A stretch of DNA of 64,000 nt from positions 1-64,000 of the forward strand of contig MSGS01000007.1 in assembly GCA_001940855.1 (NCBI GenBank), in the 5' to 3' direction. The stretch comes from Christensenellaceae bacterium Phil1 (GTDB taxonomy: Bacteria; Bacillota; Clostridia; Christensenellales; CAG-138). The notes below the pieces were generated by a model. It was not told the DNA's origin and did no database searches. It saw only the letters and a program-made list of their open reading frames with translations. Of this stretch, positions 1 to 8,548 are shown piece by piece. Every line of letters starts with the position of its first letter. Position 1 is the first letter of the stretch. A program made the translations under genes and the position numbers.

Positions 1-400
1 CAACCCCTCAGTCACGGCTTACGCCGTGCCAGCTCCCCGTCCGGGGAGCCTTATGCCGCAGGCATTACATGAGACCTGAAAGGCCGAATCATCTGTTACA
101 GCTGTGCTGTCTTATGTACAGTAGTGACTAAAGATTAACAAATAGAGGTATATAGAAGTAGTATATAGCGAAGGCGGTAGCTTTCACCTGAGCGTGGGAG
201 CACGCAAAAAGCCTCCCTGTCGAGGGAGGTGGCAATGAGCGTCAGCGAATAGACTGAGGGAGTCAGCCTGCCCTGAAAGGGGAGGTGGATTTTGCGAAGC
301 AAAAGCCGGAGGGGTTGAAAAAAGAAAGAGGCTTCGCTTGTTATCGTCAACCCCTCAGTCAAACCTTCGGTTTGCCAGCTCCCCTTTACGGGGAGCCTTA
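1..400. repeat. Cluster of four dispersed hairpin repeats
   Basis: Four related copies lie close together: about 1-53 (+, cut by the window edge), 211-261 (-), 263-319 (-) and 348-400 (+). Each has the plan CCCCTC(AGTC)-small hairpin-GCCAGCTCCCC-hairpin-GGGGAGCC. The small stem differs between copies but stays paired (CACGGC/GCCGTG in the first, AAACC/GGTTT in the last). No convincing gene lies in 1-550: the ORFs there are short, overlap the repeats and look like no protein I know. The spacing and inversion suggest a non-autonomous, MITE-like or REP-like element family; that is inference. Confidence 0.7.
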
Positions 401-550
401 TGGTGAACGGATTTCACTGCGCACGTCAGCCTCGTTCTTCGACGCAGAAATTCATCGTCGAAACTGCGTCGGAGAAAAAAGTCAGACATTTAGCCTGTTT
501 CGACGATAGTGACGCAAGTGACGATAGTGTGCAGGAGTTTACCTTCTCTC

Positions 551-2227
551 TTAAAACAGTCCCGATATCATTCCGTTTTCGTCCACGTCTATGCGCTCCG
601 CCGCCGGGACCTTGGGAAGGCCGGGCATTGTCATTATGTCTCCGGTCAAGGCAACTATGAAGCCCGCTCCCGCGGATACCTTAACGCTGCGCACGGTCAC
701 GGTGAAGCCCGTCGGCGCGCCGAGCTTTGTTTGGTCGTCGGAAAAGCTGTATTGCGTTTTTGCCATGCATACGGGCATATTGCCGAAGCCCAGCTCCGTA
801 AGCCTTGCAATCTGCTTCTTCGCCGCCGGTGCAATGCTCGCGCCGTCCCCGCCGTATATGCGCCGCACTATAGCGTCTATCTTTTGCTCTATGGTCATGT
901 CCGCATCGTAGGCGAAGGTGAAGCTGCCCTTCTCCTCCTCGCACAGGCGCGCAACCTCGCGCGCAAGCGCCTCGCCGCCGCGTCCGCCGTCCGCCCAAAC
1001 GGTCGAAAGCACGGTGTTCACGCCCAGCTCGCGGCATTTTTCTATTATAAAATCAATCTCCGCGTCCGTATCCGTTGGGAAGCGGTTCACCGCCACAACG
1101 CACGGCAAGCCGAACACGTTCTTTATGTTTGACACATGCCTTAAAAGATTCGGCACGCCCCTTTCAAGCGCGGGTATGTTCTCCTCCGTAAGCTCGGTCT
1201 TTGCAAGGCCGCCATGCATCTTCAGCGCGCGCACCGTTGCAACTATAACTACCGCGTCCGGCGTAAGGTTCGCCATGCGGCACTTTATATCAAGGAACTT
1301 CTCCGCGCCCAAGTCCGCGCCGAAGCCAGCCTCCGTAACGGCATAATCGCCCATCCTCAGCGCCATGCGCGTAGCCATAACGCTGTTGCAGCCGTGGGCA
1401 ATGTTTGCAAACGGCCCGCCGTGCACGAACGCGGGCGTACCCTCAAGCGTCTGCACAAGGTTTGGCTTTATTGCGTCCTTCAGCAGCGCCGTCATGGCCC
1501 CCGCCGCCTTCAGCTCTGCGCAGGTAACGGGCTTATCGTCATATGTGTAGCCCACTATCATGCGCCCCAGCCTCTCCTTCAGGTCTGCTATGCCCGTTGA
1601 AAGGCACAGCACGGCCATAATCTCGCTTGCAACGGTAATGTCGAATCCGTCCTCCCTGGGCGTGCCGTTCACCTTGCCGCCAAGGCCGTCCACTATGAAG
1701 CGGAGCTGACGGTCGTTCATGTCCATGCAGCGCTTCCATGTTATCCTGCGCGGGTCTATGTTAAGGGCGTTGCCCTGCTGAATATGGTTATCGAGCATAG
1801 CCGCAAGCAGATTGTTTGCCGCGCCTATGGCATGGAAATCGCCGGTGAAGTGCAGATTTATGTCCTCCATGGGCACCACTTGGGCGTATCCGCCGCCCGC
1901 CGCGCCGCCCTTTATGCCGAATACAGGCCCCAACGAAGGCTCCCTCAGCGCAACAACCGCATCCTTGCCAATGCGCCTTAACCCGTCCGCAAGGCCGATT
2001 GTGGTGGTGGTCTTGCCCTCTCCCGCGGGGGTGGGGGTTATGGCGGTAACAAGCACCAGCCTGCCGTCCTTCCGCTGCGTCTCCTTCAAAAGGGCGGGGT
2101 CAATCTTGGCCTTGTAGCGGCCGTATTGTTCAATATATTTTTCGTCCACGTGGGCAGTCTTGGCTATTTCGGTTATTGGGCGCATTGCCGCGCCCTGGGC
2201 TATTTCAATGTCGCTTTTGTACTGCAA
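551..2227 (-). CDS. fhs: Formate-tetrahydrofolate ligase
   Basis: Catalyses ATP-dependent formation of 10-formyl-tetrahydrofolate from formate and THF in the cytoplasm, feeding purine synthesis and, in acetogens, the methyl branch of the Wood-Ljungdahl pathway. The 558-residue length is the family norm. The nucleotide-binding loop [10 protein letters not shown] sits near residues 66-75, and the [14 protein letters not shown] and [10 protein letters not shown] blocks that follow are typical of the family. The start is TTG: an AGGAGG lies 7-8 bases upstream, and the next ATG (residue 15) has no such site. A TATAAT-like -10 lies upstream at 2277-2282. No folate partner genes (folD, mthfs) are adjacent, so whether it serves acetogenesis or only C1 supply cannot be judged here. 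Confidence 0.96.
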   Translation of the reverse strand: MQYKSDIEIAQGAAMRPITEIAKTAHVDEKYIEQYGRYKAKIDPALLKETQRKDGRLVLVTAITPTPAGEGKTTTTIGLADGLRRIGKDAVVALREPSLGPVFGIKGGAAGGGYAQVVPMEDINLHFTGDFHAIGAANNLLAAMLDNHIQQGNALNIDPRRITWKRCMDMNDRQLRFIVDGLGGKVNGTPREDGFDITVASEIMAVLCLSTGIADLKERLGRMIVGYTYDDKPVTCAELKAAGAMTALLKDAIKPNLVQTLEGTPAFVHGGPFANIAHGCNSVMATRMALRMGDYAVTEAGFGADLGAEKFLDIKCRMANLTPDAVVIVATVRALKMHGGLAKTELTEENIPALERGVPNLLRHVSNIKNVFGLPCVVAVNRFPTDTDAEIDFIIEKCRELGVNTVLSTVWADGGRGGEALAREVARLCEEEKGSFTFAYDADMTIEQKIDAIVRRIYGGDGASIAPAAKKQIARLTELGFGNMPVCMAKTQYSFSDDQTKLGAPTGFTVTVRSVKVSAGAGFIVALTGDIMTMPGLPKVPAAERIDVDENGMISGLF

Positions 2228-2276
2228 TCGTTTGTTCCTCCTGCATATGCAAAAAATTCGGCCGTAGCACAGGTCA

Positions 2277-2282
2277 ATTATA
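2277..2282 (-). promoter_or_regulatory. Putative -10 box of fhs
   Basis: TATAAT on the minus strand, about 50 bases upstream of the fhs TTG start, in the short gap after the carboxypeptidase gene. The matching -35 (TTTTCT at 17 bp) is poor, so this is a tentative promoter. Confidence 0.4.
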
Positions 2283-2323
2283 ACCCATACCGCGGCCGAA
2301 GAAAATACGCTGCGTATTATATA

Positions 2324-3568
2324 TTATTTTGCCCGCGAACGCTTCCTGAGCGCTATGCATACCGCCGCTATCGCTATTATAAGCCCCGCCGCGGCATATA
2401 TCACCCACGCCTGCACCGCTGCATCCTTTGCGGCAATAAGCTCCGCTGTGCGCACGTTGCCGAATTCATCCCTGAGGGTTATTGTGCCAACGGTGTCGCC
2501 CTTCTTGGCCGATGCTATGTCCGATACGTAGGTAACGGTATAGTCCGGCTGCTTATTATCCTGATAGAGTATGTACACGTCCCTGTCAGCCGCCACGTCA
2601 AGGCATTTAAGCCCGCTTTTAGCCTGCTCAACCAATTCCCCTTCGCCGTAGCCGAAGCGCGCAAACGTGCGCGCATAGCGCATAAGCGTAGCCGTGTCAA
2701 GGCAATGCGTGTAGCACGGCTCCCCTTCAAGGAACATGCCCTTGCCCTTCATAACAACGCTGTAAAAGCGCAGCTCCCCGTGCTGCATGGCGCAGGAAAG
2801 GTTCATGCCGGAATCGGGTATATAGCCGGTTTTTATGCCTATTATATCGTCGCTGAAGCCGGTATCGTAGAAACGGTTGCCCAGCGGGTCAAGCACGCTG
2901 TTGCTGTTGCGGAAACAGAATGCCTCGCTCCGCTTGTTGGAAGCGGGTATTCTGCCCTCCCGCGTGGATACTATTTTGCGGAAGGTATCGTTCTTCATGG
3001 CGTAGCGGCAAAGCTTGAGCATATCGTTTGCTGTTATCAGCTGCGGTACGCTGCTCAGCCCATGCGGGTCAACGTAATGCGTGCTTGTCATGCCAAGCTC
3101 GGCGGCCTTTTTGTTCATCATGTCAACAAACGTGGGTATGTCCCCCGCAACGTATATGGCAAGGGTAGTCGCGGCCTCGTTGCCCGATGCTATCAAAAGA
3201 TAGTTCATCAGGTCCCATACGGACACCTCCTCGCCCACCTCAAGATGGTCCGTATCGAGCCAGGAGCAGTTCTCCTTGCTCATCGCCTCCTCCGGCACCA
3301 CCATTGTGCCCTTTAGCTCCGGGTCGTATTCCAGCACCAGCGTTGCCGTCATGACCTTTGTCATGCTTGCGGGCGGGTTGGGTTTGTCCGCCTCGCGCGA
3401 GAATAGAACCGTGTCCGTGGTCTCCTCATACAGCAGCGCTATCGGCGCGTTCTTCACCTGCGGCACGGCGTATGGATCCGTCTCCATCTTGTCGTCCTTC
3501 GCGGCAAGGCTGAGCGTGCAGCATGCCGCAATAGCCACGCACAGCGCAATGCGTATAAGCTTCTTCAT
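2324..3568 (-). CDS. Serine D-Ala-D-Ala carboxypeptidase (DacF-like PBP)
   Basis: Penicillin-binding protein of the peptidase S11 family that trims the terminal D-Ala of peptidoglycan stem peptides outside the membrane. A signal peptide covers about residues 1-23. The three active-site motifs are present: SMTK at 68-71, SGN at 128-130 and KTG in GIKTGYIPDSG near 240. A single C-terminal membrane segment (about 387-407) followed by RKRSRAK anchors it, in place of the amphipathic helix of soluble-side PBP5 proteins. The ATG overlaps the stop of the upstream AraC-type gene as ATGA, so the two are probably translated together. It is one of two S11 carboxypeptidases in the window; the other lies beside ytfJ. 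Confidence 0.93.
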   Translation of the reverse strand: MKKLIRIALCVAIAACCTLSLAAKDDKMETDPYAVPQVKNAPIALLYEETTDTVLFSREADKPNPPASMTKVMTATLVLEYDPELKGTMVVPEEAMSKENCSWLDTDHLEVGEEVSVWDLMNYLLIASGNEAATTLAIYVAGDIPTFVDMMNKKAAELGMTSTHYVDPHGLSSVPQLITANDMLKLCRYAMKNDTFRKIVSTREGRIPASNKRSEAFCFRNSNSVLDPLGNRFYDTGFSDDIIGIKTGYIPDSGMNLSCAMQHGELRFYSVVMKGKGMFLEGEPCYTHCLDTATLMRYARTFARFGYGEGELVEQAKSGLKCLDVAADRDVYILYQDNKQPDYTVTYVSDIASAKKGDTVGTITLRDEFGNVRTAELIAAKDAAVQAWVIYAAAGLIIAIAAVCIALRKRSRAK

Positions 3569-4473
3569 TCGGTTTTGTCCTCCGTCTTTTCATTTGATAT
3601 ATCCGCCTTCGCCTGCCCCAGCACTATTTCGCGGTACTGTGAAGGGCTCATGCCGCAGCAGCGCTTAAAGTTTCTGTAAAACGTGCTGAAATCCTGATAC
3701 CCCACAGCATCGGCAATATAGAACAGCGACATATTCTCCTGCGCCATAAGCTTCTGCGCCTCGCTCACGCGCCGCCGGTTAAGATAATCCTGCAGCTTAA
3801 CGCCCCGCGCGGCAAAGAACCTGCGCGACATTGTGGCCTGGGACATGCCGAACCGCTCCGCAACCTCCGCAAAGCGAATCTCTTCATAATAATGGTTATC
3901 AAGATAGTTGATAAGGCTGTCCGTGTTCCGCGTGCGCTCGTCCTCCCTTACGGCAAGGGCAGTATTGGCCTTTTCCTTCCCCGCCACGCTGAATATAAGA
4001 TACAGTATTGCAAACACCTGATGATACACCACGTCCTTATAGAATGCATCGTCCTCATCGCAAATCTCTATTCCGTCCAGCGTAGCTTCAAGGCTTGTTA
4101 TCTGGTTCAGTATCAGCGCCATGTCCTTCTCCCGCGGGGTTATCAGCGGCGTAATGTCCGCAAAGCCGCATTCCTCCCCGCATGCCGCCGTAAGCGCGGC
4201 GCGGGCTATTTCCGTGGTGACGGAGAAATTATAGAAGTATTTCTGCTCCGCAAGGGACATGCTGTGCATCACTCCCGGCGGGGTGAACAATATGTCCCCG
4301 CTGCCCAGGTGATATGCCCGGCTGCTTTGCGTTTGCCGCGTTGCGCCGGACTGCATTATTACAAACTGCGGAAAATCGTGCTTATGCGCCTTAACAAGGT
4401 TATATGCCTCGCTCACGTTATATACAAGGCAATGGAACCCTTCCGTGAAATAGGAATTGCGAAAGCGGTCCAT
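3565..4473 (-). CDS. AraC family transcriptional regulator
   Basis: A 302-residue regulator with an N-terminal cupin-like sensor domain (about 1-140) and a C-terminal pair of helix-turn-helix motifs (about 195-295, ending in the family signature YQDFSTFYRNFKRCCGMSPSQYR). I place the start at 4473 rather than at the track start 4593: GGGAGGAC lies just upstream of this ATG, and the 40 extra residues are low quality and cross the likely promoter. It is divergent from the peptide importer and overlaps the downstream carboxypeptidase gene by 4 bases, so it may control either or both. The ligand cannot be inferred; AraC members next to importers often sense sugars or peptides. Confidence 0.9.
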   Translation of the reverse strand: MDRFRNSYFTEGFHCLVYNVSEAYNLVKAHKHDFPQFVIMQSGATRQTQSSRAYHLGSGDILFTPPGVMHSMSLAEQKYFYNFSVTTEIARAALTAACGEECGFADITPLITPREKDMALILNQITSLEATLDGIEICDEDDAFYKDVVYHQVFAILYLIFSVAGKEKANTALAVREDERTRNTDSLINYLDNHYYEEIRFAEVAERFGMSQATMSRRFFAARGVKLQDYLNRRRVSEAQKLMAQENMSLFYIADAVGYQDFSTFYRNFKRCCGMSPSQYREIVLGQAKADISNEKTEDKTE

Positions 4474-4534
4474 TTCGTCCTCCCATTTATGATTTTTGTT
4501 CACATGCGCAGCCCTCCGTAGATATTTCGGTTTA

Positions 4535-4564
4535 ATTATACCAAGGTTTTGCAAATATGGACAA
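4535..4564 (-). promoter_or_regulatory. Promoter of the AraC-type gene
   Basis: An extended -10, TGGTATAAT (TATAAT at 4535-4540), with TTGTCC as -35 at 4559-4564 and an 18-bp spacer, read on the minus strand. It lies about 60 bases upstream of the chosen ATG. The rest of the divergent gap (4565-4694) must hold the importer promoter, but I could not choose a convincing pair of boxes. Confidence 0.6.
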
Positions 4565-4694
4565 AATGAAATGAATGCAATCACATTCTGCATTATGCGT
4601 GCGCTTTTTGCAATGTCCTTTTTATTATGGCCATGATAAAATATATTGTAGCCTAATATTTAGGCGTCACAATTCAAACAAAGGAGAGCAGATC

Positions 4695-5639
4695 TTGACA
4701 TCATTTATTCTGAAAAAGCTGCTGAATGGCCTATTACTGGTATTTACAGTTTCCGTGCTGGTGTTCAGCATGATGCATTTGATGCCCGGCGACCCGGTCG
4801 ATTTGATAGTTGACCGCAAAGTGTCACAGGAGCGCAAGGACATTATCCGCCACGAATACGGTTACGACCGCCCGCTTACCGTGCAGTACGTTGACTGGAT
4901 ATGGAAGATAATATCCAAGGGAGATTTCGGCACGTCCCTCCGCGTTAAGCAGAAGGTTGCGGATATGATGGACGCGCGCATACCGCTCAGTCTTAAGCTT
5001 TGCGGCTGGATGCTGTTCTTTGAAATAGTCATCGCAGTGCCGTTAGGACTGCTTTGCGCATATAAAAAGGATACATTCCTTGACCGCGCAATAATAAACG
5101 TTACCCTTTTCCTTTCCGCCGTGCCAAGCTTCTGGCTATACGTTCTGCTGATACTGCTGTTCAGCGTAACGCTGAAATGGCTGCCTATATCCGGCTATGA
5201 AAAGGCCGTCAACTGGGTGCTGCCCATAGGCGGCGGCGTGCTCGGCTCGCTTGCCGGCACCATCCGCCTTACCAAGACCGAAGTGCTTGACGTGTTCCGC
5301 GAAAAATATGTGCTTACAGCCTATGCAAAGGGCCTGCCGCACAAAACCGTTATGGTCAAGCACGTTATGCGCAACGCCCTCATACTTATAACCGTGCTTG
5401 TGTTCATGAGCATACCCTGGCTTATATCCGGCGCAGTAATAACCGAGCGCATATTCAGCATACCCGGCATGGGCAGCCTGCTCGTGAACAGCATAATCAC
5501 TCAGGACTACGCCGTTGTTCAGGGCTGCATACTTATAATAGCCGTGCTGACGGTCGTGTTCAACACGCTCAGCGACGTTGTGGTCGGTATGCTTGACCCC
5601 AGAATTCGCATTACCATGAACGGAGGCGCCGGAGCATGA
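4695..5639 (+). CDS. Peptide ABC transporter permease, DppB/OppB type
   Basis: First of two membrane subunits of a dipeptide/oligopeptide importer. The 314-residue protein begins LTSFILKKLLNGLLLVFTVS, the usual first helix of DppB, followed by the MPGDPVD motif and about six membrane helices. The EAA loop contacting the ATPases is near residues 195-225. I use the TTG at 4695 because AAGGAG lies 8 bases upstream; the track start at 4575 would add 40 residues that do not resemble a permease. The stop overlaps the next ATG as ATGA. It heads a five-gene operon with dppC, dppD, dppF and dppA homologues. Confidence 0.95.
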   Translation: MTSFILKKLLNGLLLVFTVSVLVFSMMHLMPGDPVDLIVDRKVSQERKDIIRHEYGYDRPLTVQYVDWIWKIISKGDFGTSLRVKQKVADMMDARIPLSLKLCGWMLFFEIVIAVPLGLLCAYKKDTFLDRAIINVTLFLSAVPSFWLYVLLILLFSVTLKWLPISGYEKAVNWVLPIGGGVLGSLAGTIRLTKTEVLDVFREKYVLTAYAKGLPHKTVMVKHVMRNALILITVLVFMSIPWLISGAVITERIFSIPGMGSLLVNSIITQDYAVVQGCILIIAVLTVVFNTLSDVVVGMLDPRIRITMNGGAGA

Positions 5640-6484
5640 ACTATTCCCCCATCAGAGAATTCTTTTATAATTGCAGAAGGAACGTTAACTTTGTCGTTGG
5701 CTTTCTGATGATACTTAGCCTTATACTCGTAGCCATATTTGCGCAGCAGATTGCCCCCTATGACTACGATGAACCCCATAAGCAGGACAGGCTCCAGGCC
5801 CCCAATTCAACCTACCTTTTCGGTACGGATGATTTCGGCCGCGATATGTTCAGCAAGGTTATCTACGGCACGCGCATAACCCTTTGGGTGGCGCTGCTTG
5901 GCACAAGCATACAGCTTTTCCTTGGCGTTGTTGTTGGCCTTCTGTGCGGCTATTTCGGCGGCTGGGTAGATAGGGTGCTGCTGTTTATAACCGACGTTAC
6001 CTGGTGCGTACCCGGCACCATACTGGCGCTTGCCGTTGTTACGGTTCTTGGTAAGGGCCTTACCAATTCTATAATTGCAATATCGCTGGTCGGCTGGGCA
6101 AGCTACGCCCGCACCGTGCGCGCAAAAACGATGTCACTGCGCACGATGGCCTTCGTTGAAACCGGACGCGCCTTCGGCGAAAGCTCGCTTTCATTAATGT
6201 TCCGCTATATTCTGCCGAACATCGTGCCTTCGCTGATAGTGCTCATTTCAAACAACCTGCCCGGCACCATAATGGCCACCACAACGCTCAGCTTCCTTGG
6301 CCTTGGCTCTCAGCCGCCTTCTCCGGACTGGGGCTTGGCCATATCGCAGGGCATGAACTATGTTCACCGTGCGCAGTGGCTCAGCATATTCCCCGGCCTT
6401 GCGCTGGTGTATACCGTGCTTGGGTTCAATATACTGGGCGAAGGCATGCGCGATTTGCTTGACCCGCGCCTGAAGGGCCTGTAA
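5636..6484 (+). CDS. Peptide ABC transporter permease, DppC/OppC type
   Basis: Second membrane subunit of the importer, 282 residues, with an N-terminal OppC_N helix (about 15-40), the family motif PHKQDRLQAPNSTYLFGTDD before the main membrane domain, and five further helices. The EAA loop around ARTVRAKTMSLR-EVGRAFGES matches the coupling-helix region. It overlaps dppB by 4 bases and is 11 bases from the first ATPase gene, with AAGGAGGAAACAC as that gene's ribosome site. It acts with DppB as a heterodimeric pore. Confidence 0.95.
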   Translation: MNYSPIREFFYNCRRNVNFVVGFLMILSLILVAIFAQQIAPYDYDEPHKQDRLQAPNSTYLFGTDDFGRDMFSKVIYGTRITLWVALLGTSIQLFLGVVVGLLCGYFGGWVDRVLLFITDVTWCVPGTILALAVVTVLGKGLTNSIIAISLVGWASYARTVRAKTMSLRTMAFVETGRAFGESSLSLMFRYILPNIVPSLIVLISNNLPGTIMATTTLSFLGLGSQPPSPDWGLAISQGMNYVHRAQWLSIFPGLALVYTVLGFNILGEGMRDLLDPRLKGL

Positions 6485-6495
6485 GGAGGAAACAC

Positions 6496-7503
6496 ATGAG
6501 CGACATAGTGACCAAGCTTGACAATACCGAAGAGCCCCTGCTTAGGCTTGAGGATCTGAGCATAGATTACCGCATACGCAACGGCTATCTTTCCGCCGTG
6601 TCCGACGTTAATTTTACCATGAACCGCGGCGAGATAGTTGCGCTGGTAGGCGAATCCGGCTGCGGCAAAAGCACAATAGCCTTCACCATAATGCGCCTGC
6701 TTATGGACGGCAACGAGAAAATAGGCGGCAAAATACTGTTCAAGGGCGAGGATTTGAACAAGATTCCCGTGCGGGACATGGAAAAGATGCGCGGCAAGCA
6801 CATAGGCATGATATTCCAGAATCCTTTGGATTCGCTCAACCCCGTTTACCGCACCGGCTCGCAGGTTGAGGAAGCCATATTGCTTGACGGGCTGAGCCAT
6901 AAGGAAGCGTGGGAGCGCGTTATAAACCTTTACAAGGACGTGCGCATTCCGGACGCGGAAAAGCGCGTAAACAGCTACCCGCACGAGCTTTCCGGCGGCA
7001 TGCGCCAGCGCGTTATGATAGCCATGATGCTTTCCCGCACGCCGGAGCTGCTTATAGCGGACGAGCCCACCACCGCGCTTGACGTTACGATAGAAGCGCA
7101 GATACTGCAAATATTAAAGGATCTCAAAACGCAGTACAACACCGCCATACTCATGATAACCCATAATTTCGGCCTTGTTGCCGAGGTTGCGGACAGAATA
7201 GCCGTAATGTACGCGGGCAACATAGTGGAGCAGGGCAATGTGTTCGATGTTTTCGCCGCGCCCTCCCATCCGTATACAAGACTGCTCATGCGCGCCCTGC
7301 CGCGCAAAACAAAGCACGAGGGCAGGCTGGAAACAATAGACGGCAACGTGCCGCGCATAACCGAAAAGAAGCCCGGCTGCCGCTTTGCCAACCGCTGCCC
7401 GCTGGCCAAGGAAATATGCTTCACCGAAAATCCGCCCGTGCTTACCGTGAGTCATGACCACACATTCAGCTGCCATTTTGCGGAGGAGGCTTCGAAACTG
7501 TAA
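6496..7503 (+). CDS. Peptide ABC transporter ATPase, DppD/OppD type
   Basis: ATP-binding subunit of 335 residues. Walker A is GESGCGKST (about 53-61), the signature is LSGGMRQR, and Walker B is LLIADEPTTALD. The C-terminal oligo_HPY segment (about 255-325) holds four cysteines (CRFANRCPLAKEIC and a final SCHF) that in this family often ligate an iron-sulfur cluster. It pairs with the DppF-type ATPase next to it; the stop and the next start overlap as TAATG. Function is ATP hydrolysis powering peptide uptake at the cytoplasmic membrane face. Confidence 0.96.
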   Translation: MSDIVTKLDNTEEPLLRLEDLSIDYRIRNGYLSAVSDVNFTMNRGEIVALVGESGCGKSTIAFTIMRLLMDGNEKIGGKILFKGEDLNKIPVRDMEKMRGKHIGMIFQNPLDSLNPVYRTGSQVEEAILLDGLSHKEAWERVINLYKDVRIPDAEKRVNSYPHELSGGMRQRVMIAMMLSRTPELLIADEPTTALDVTIEAQILQILKDLKTQYNTAILMITHNFGLVAEVADRIAVMYAGNIVEQGNVFDVFAAPSHPYTRLLMRALPRKTKHEGRLETIDGNVPRITEKKPGCRFANRCPLAKEICFTENPPVLTVSHDHTFSCHFAEEASKL

Positions 7504-8495
7504 TGAGCAACGCCAACGTTAATGCACCTGTACCGGCAATAGAAATATCCGGACTGAAGAAATACTTCCCGCTCACCAGCGGCGCCTTCAATGCCAAAAA
7601 AGGCTCCGTAAAGGCCGTGGACGACATAAACCTGACCATAAACAAGGGCGAGATAATCGGCCTTGCCGGCGAATCCGGCAGCGGAAAGACCACCCTTGCC
7701 CGCGTTATACTCAATCTTACCCCTGCAACGGGAGGGCAGGTGCTTATGAACGGGCAGGATATATCAAAGCTGCACGGCAGGGAGCTTAAAGCCGTGCGCC
7801 GCAGCATAGCCACCGTGTTCCAGGATCCGGCATCCAACCTTAACCCCAGGCTCAACGTGCTAAGCAGCATCATGCGCCCCATGATACTGCACGGCGTTCC
7901 CAAGGCGGAGGCCGTTGAAAAGGCGCAGGAGGCCATGAAGCTGGTCAAGATGGATGAAAGGTATCTCTATTCCTATCCGCATCAGCTTTCCGGCGGTCAG
8001 CTTCAGCGTATAGCCATTGCACGCGCGCTGGTGCTCAGGCCCGACATAATGGTGCTGGATGAACCCACAAGCGCCCTTGACATATCCGTTCAGGCGCAGA
8101 TACTCAATCTGCTGCTCGATCTGCAGGAGCAGTTCGGCCTGACCTATCTTGTTATAACGCACGACCTTAACGTGCTGCGCTATATAAGCGACCGCATTGC
8201 GGTAATGTACCTTGGCAAACTTATGGAGTTCGGCCCCACGGAGACGATATCCTCCAACCCGCTGCATCCTTACACGCGCGGGCTTATGGCCGCCTCCCCC
8301 ATACTCGACCCCACGCTGCGCAGCCAAAAGAAGGAGCTTATGGGCGGCGAAACCGGCAGCCTTATAAACCTGCCCAAGGGATGCCGCTTCGCTGCGCGCT
8401 GTCCGCATGCGACAGACCGCTGCCGCGAGGAACTGCCCAAGGATTACCACGTGGATGCACTGCATCAGGTAAGCTGCTTCATGTACGACAAATAA
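7503..8495 (+). CDS. Peptide ABC transporter ATPase, DppF/OppF type
   Basis: Second ATPase, 330 residues, with Walker A GESGSGKTT, signature LSGGQLQR and Walker B IMVLDEPTSALD. The C-terminal region also carries the cysteine cluster (CRFAARCPHATDRC and a final SCF). The two unequal ATPases plus two permeases and a lipoprotein make a full Dpp/Opp system. A gap of 53 bases without an obvious hairpin follows before the binding-protein gene, so all five genes are probably on one transcript. Confidence 0.96.
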   Translation: MSNANVNAPVPAIEISGLKKYFPLTSGAFNAKKGSVKAVDDINLTINKGEIIGLAGESGSGKTTLARVILNLTPATGGQVLMNGQDISKLHGRELKAVRRSIATVFQDPASNLNPRLNVLSSIMRPMILHGVPKAEAVEKAQEAMKLVKMDERYLYSYPHQLSGGQLQRIAIARALVLRPDIMVLDEPTSALDISVQAQILNLLLDLQEQFGLTYLVITHDLNVLRYISDRIAVMYLGKLMEFGPTETISSNPLHPYTRGLMAASPILDPTLRSQKKELMGGETGSLINLPKGCRFAARCPHATDRCREELPKDYHVDALHQVSCFMYDK

Positions 8496-8548
8496 ACATC
8501 AAATGATAGCGGCAAAACCGCATCATATAAAATCAAGGAGGAACTCAA

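Noticed and set aside
2126-3316. 396-residue plus-strand ORF opposite the carboxypeptidase gene
   Set aside because: Shadow of the minus-strand gene: no ribosome site, odd composition rich in Tyr, His and Arg, and no recognisable motif, while the opposite frame has all S11 motifs.
4608-4642. Promoter of the peptide importer operon
   Set aside because: TTGCAA and TAAAAT can be found, but the spacing is too long (23 bp) and no alternative pair was convincing.
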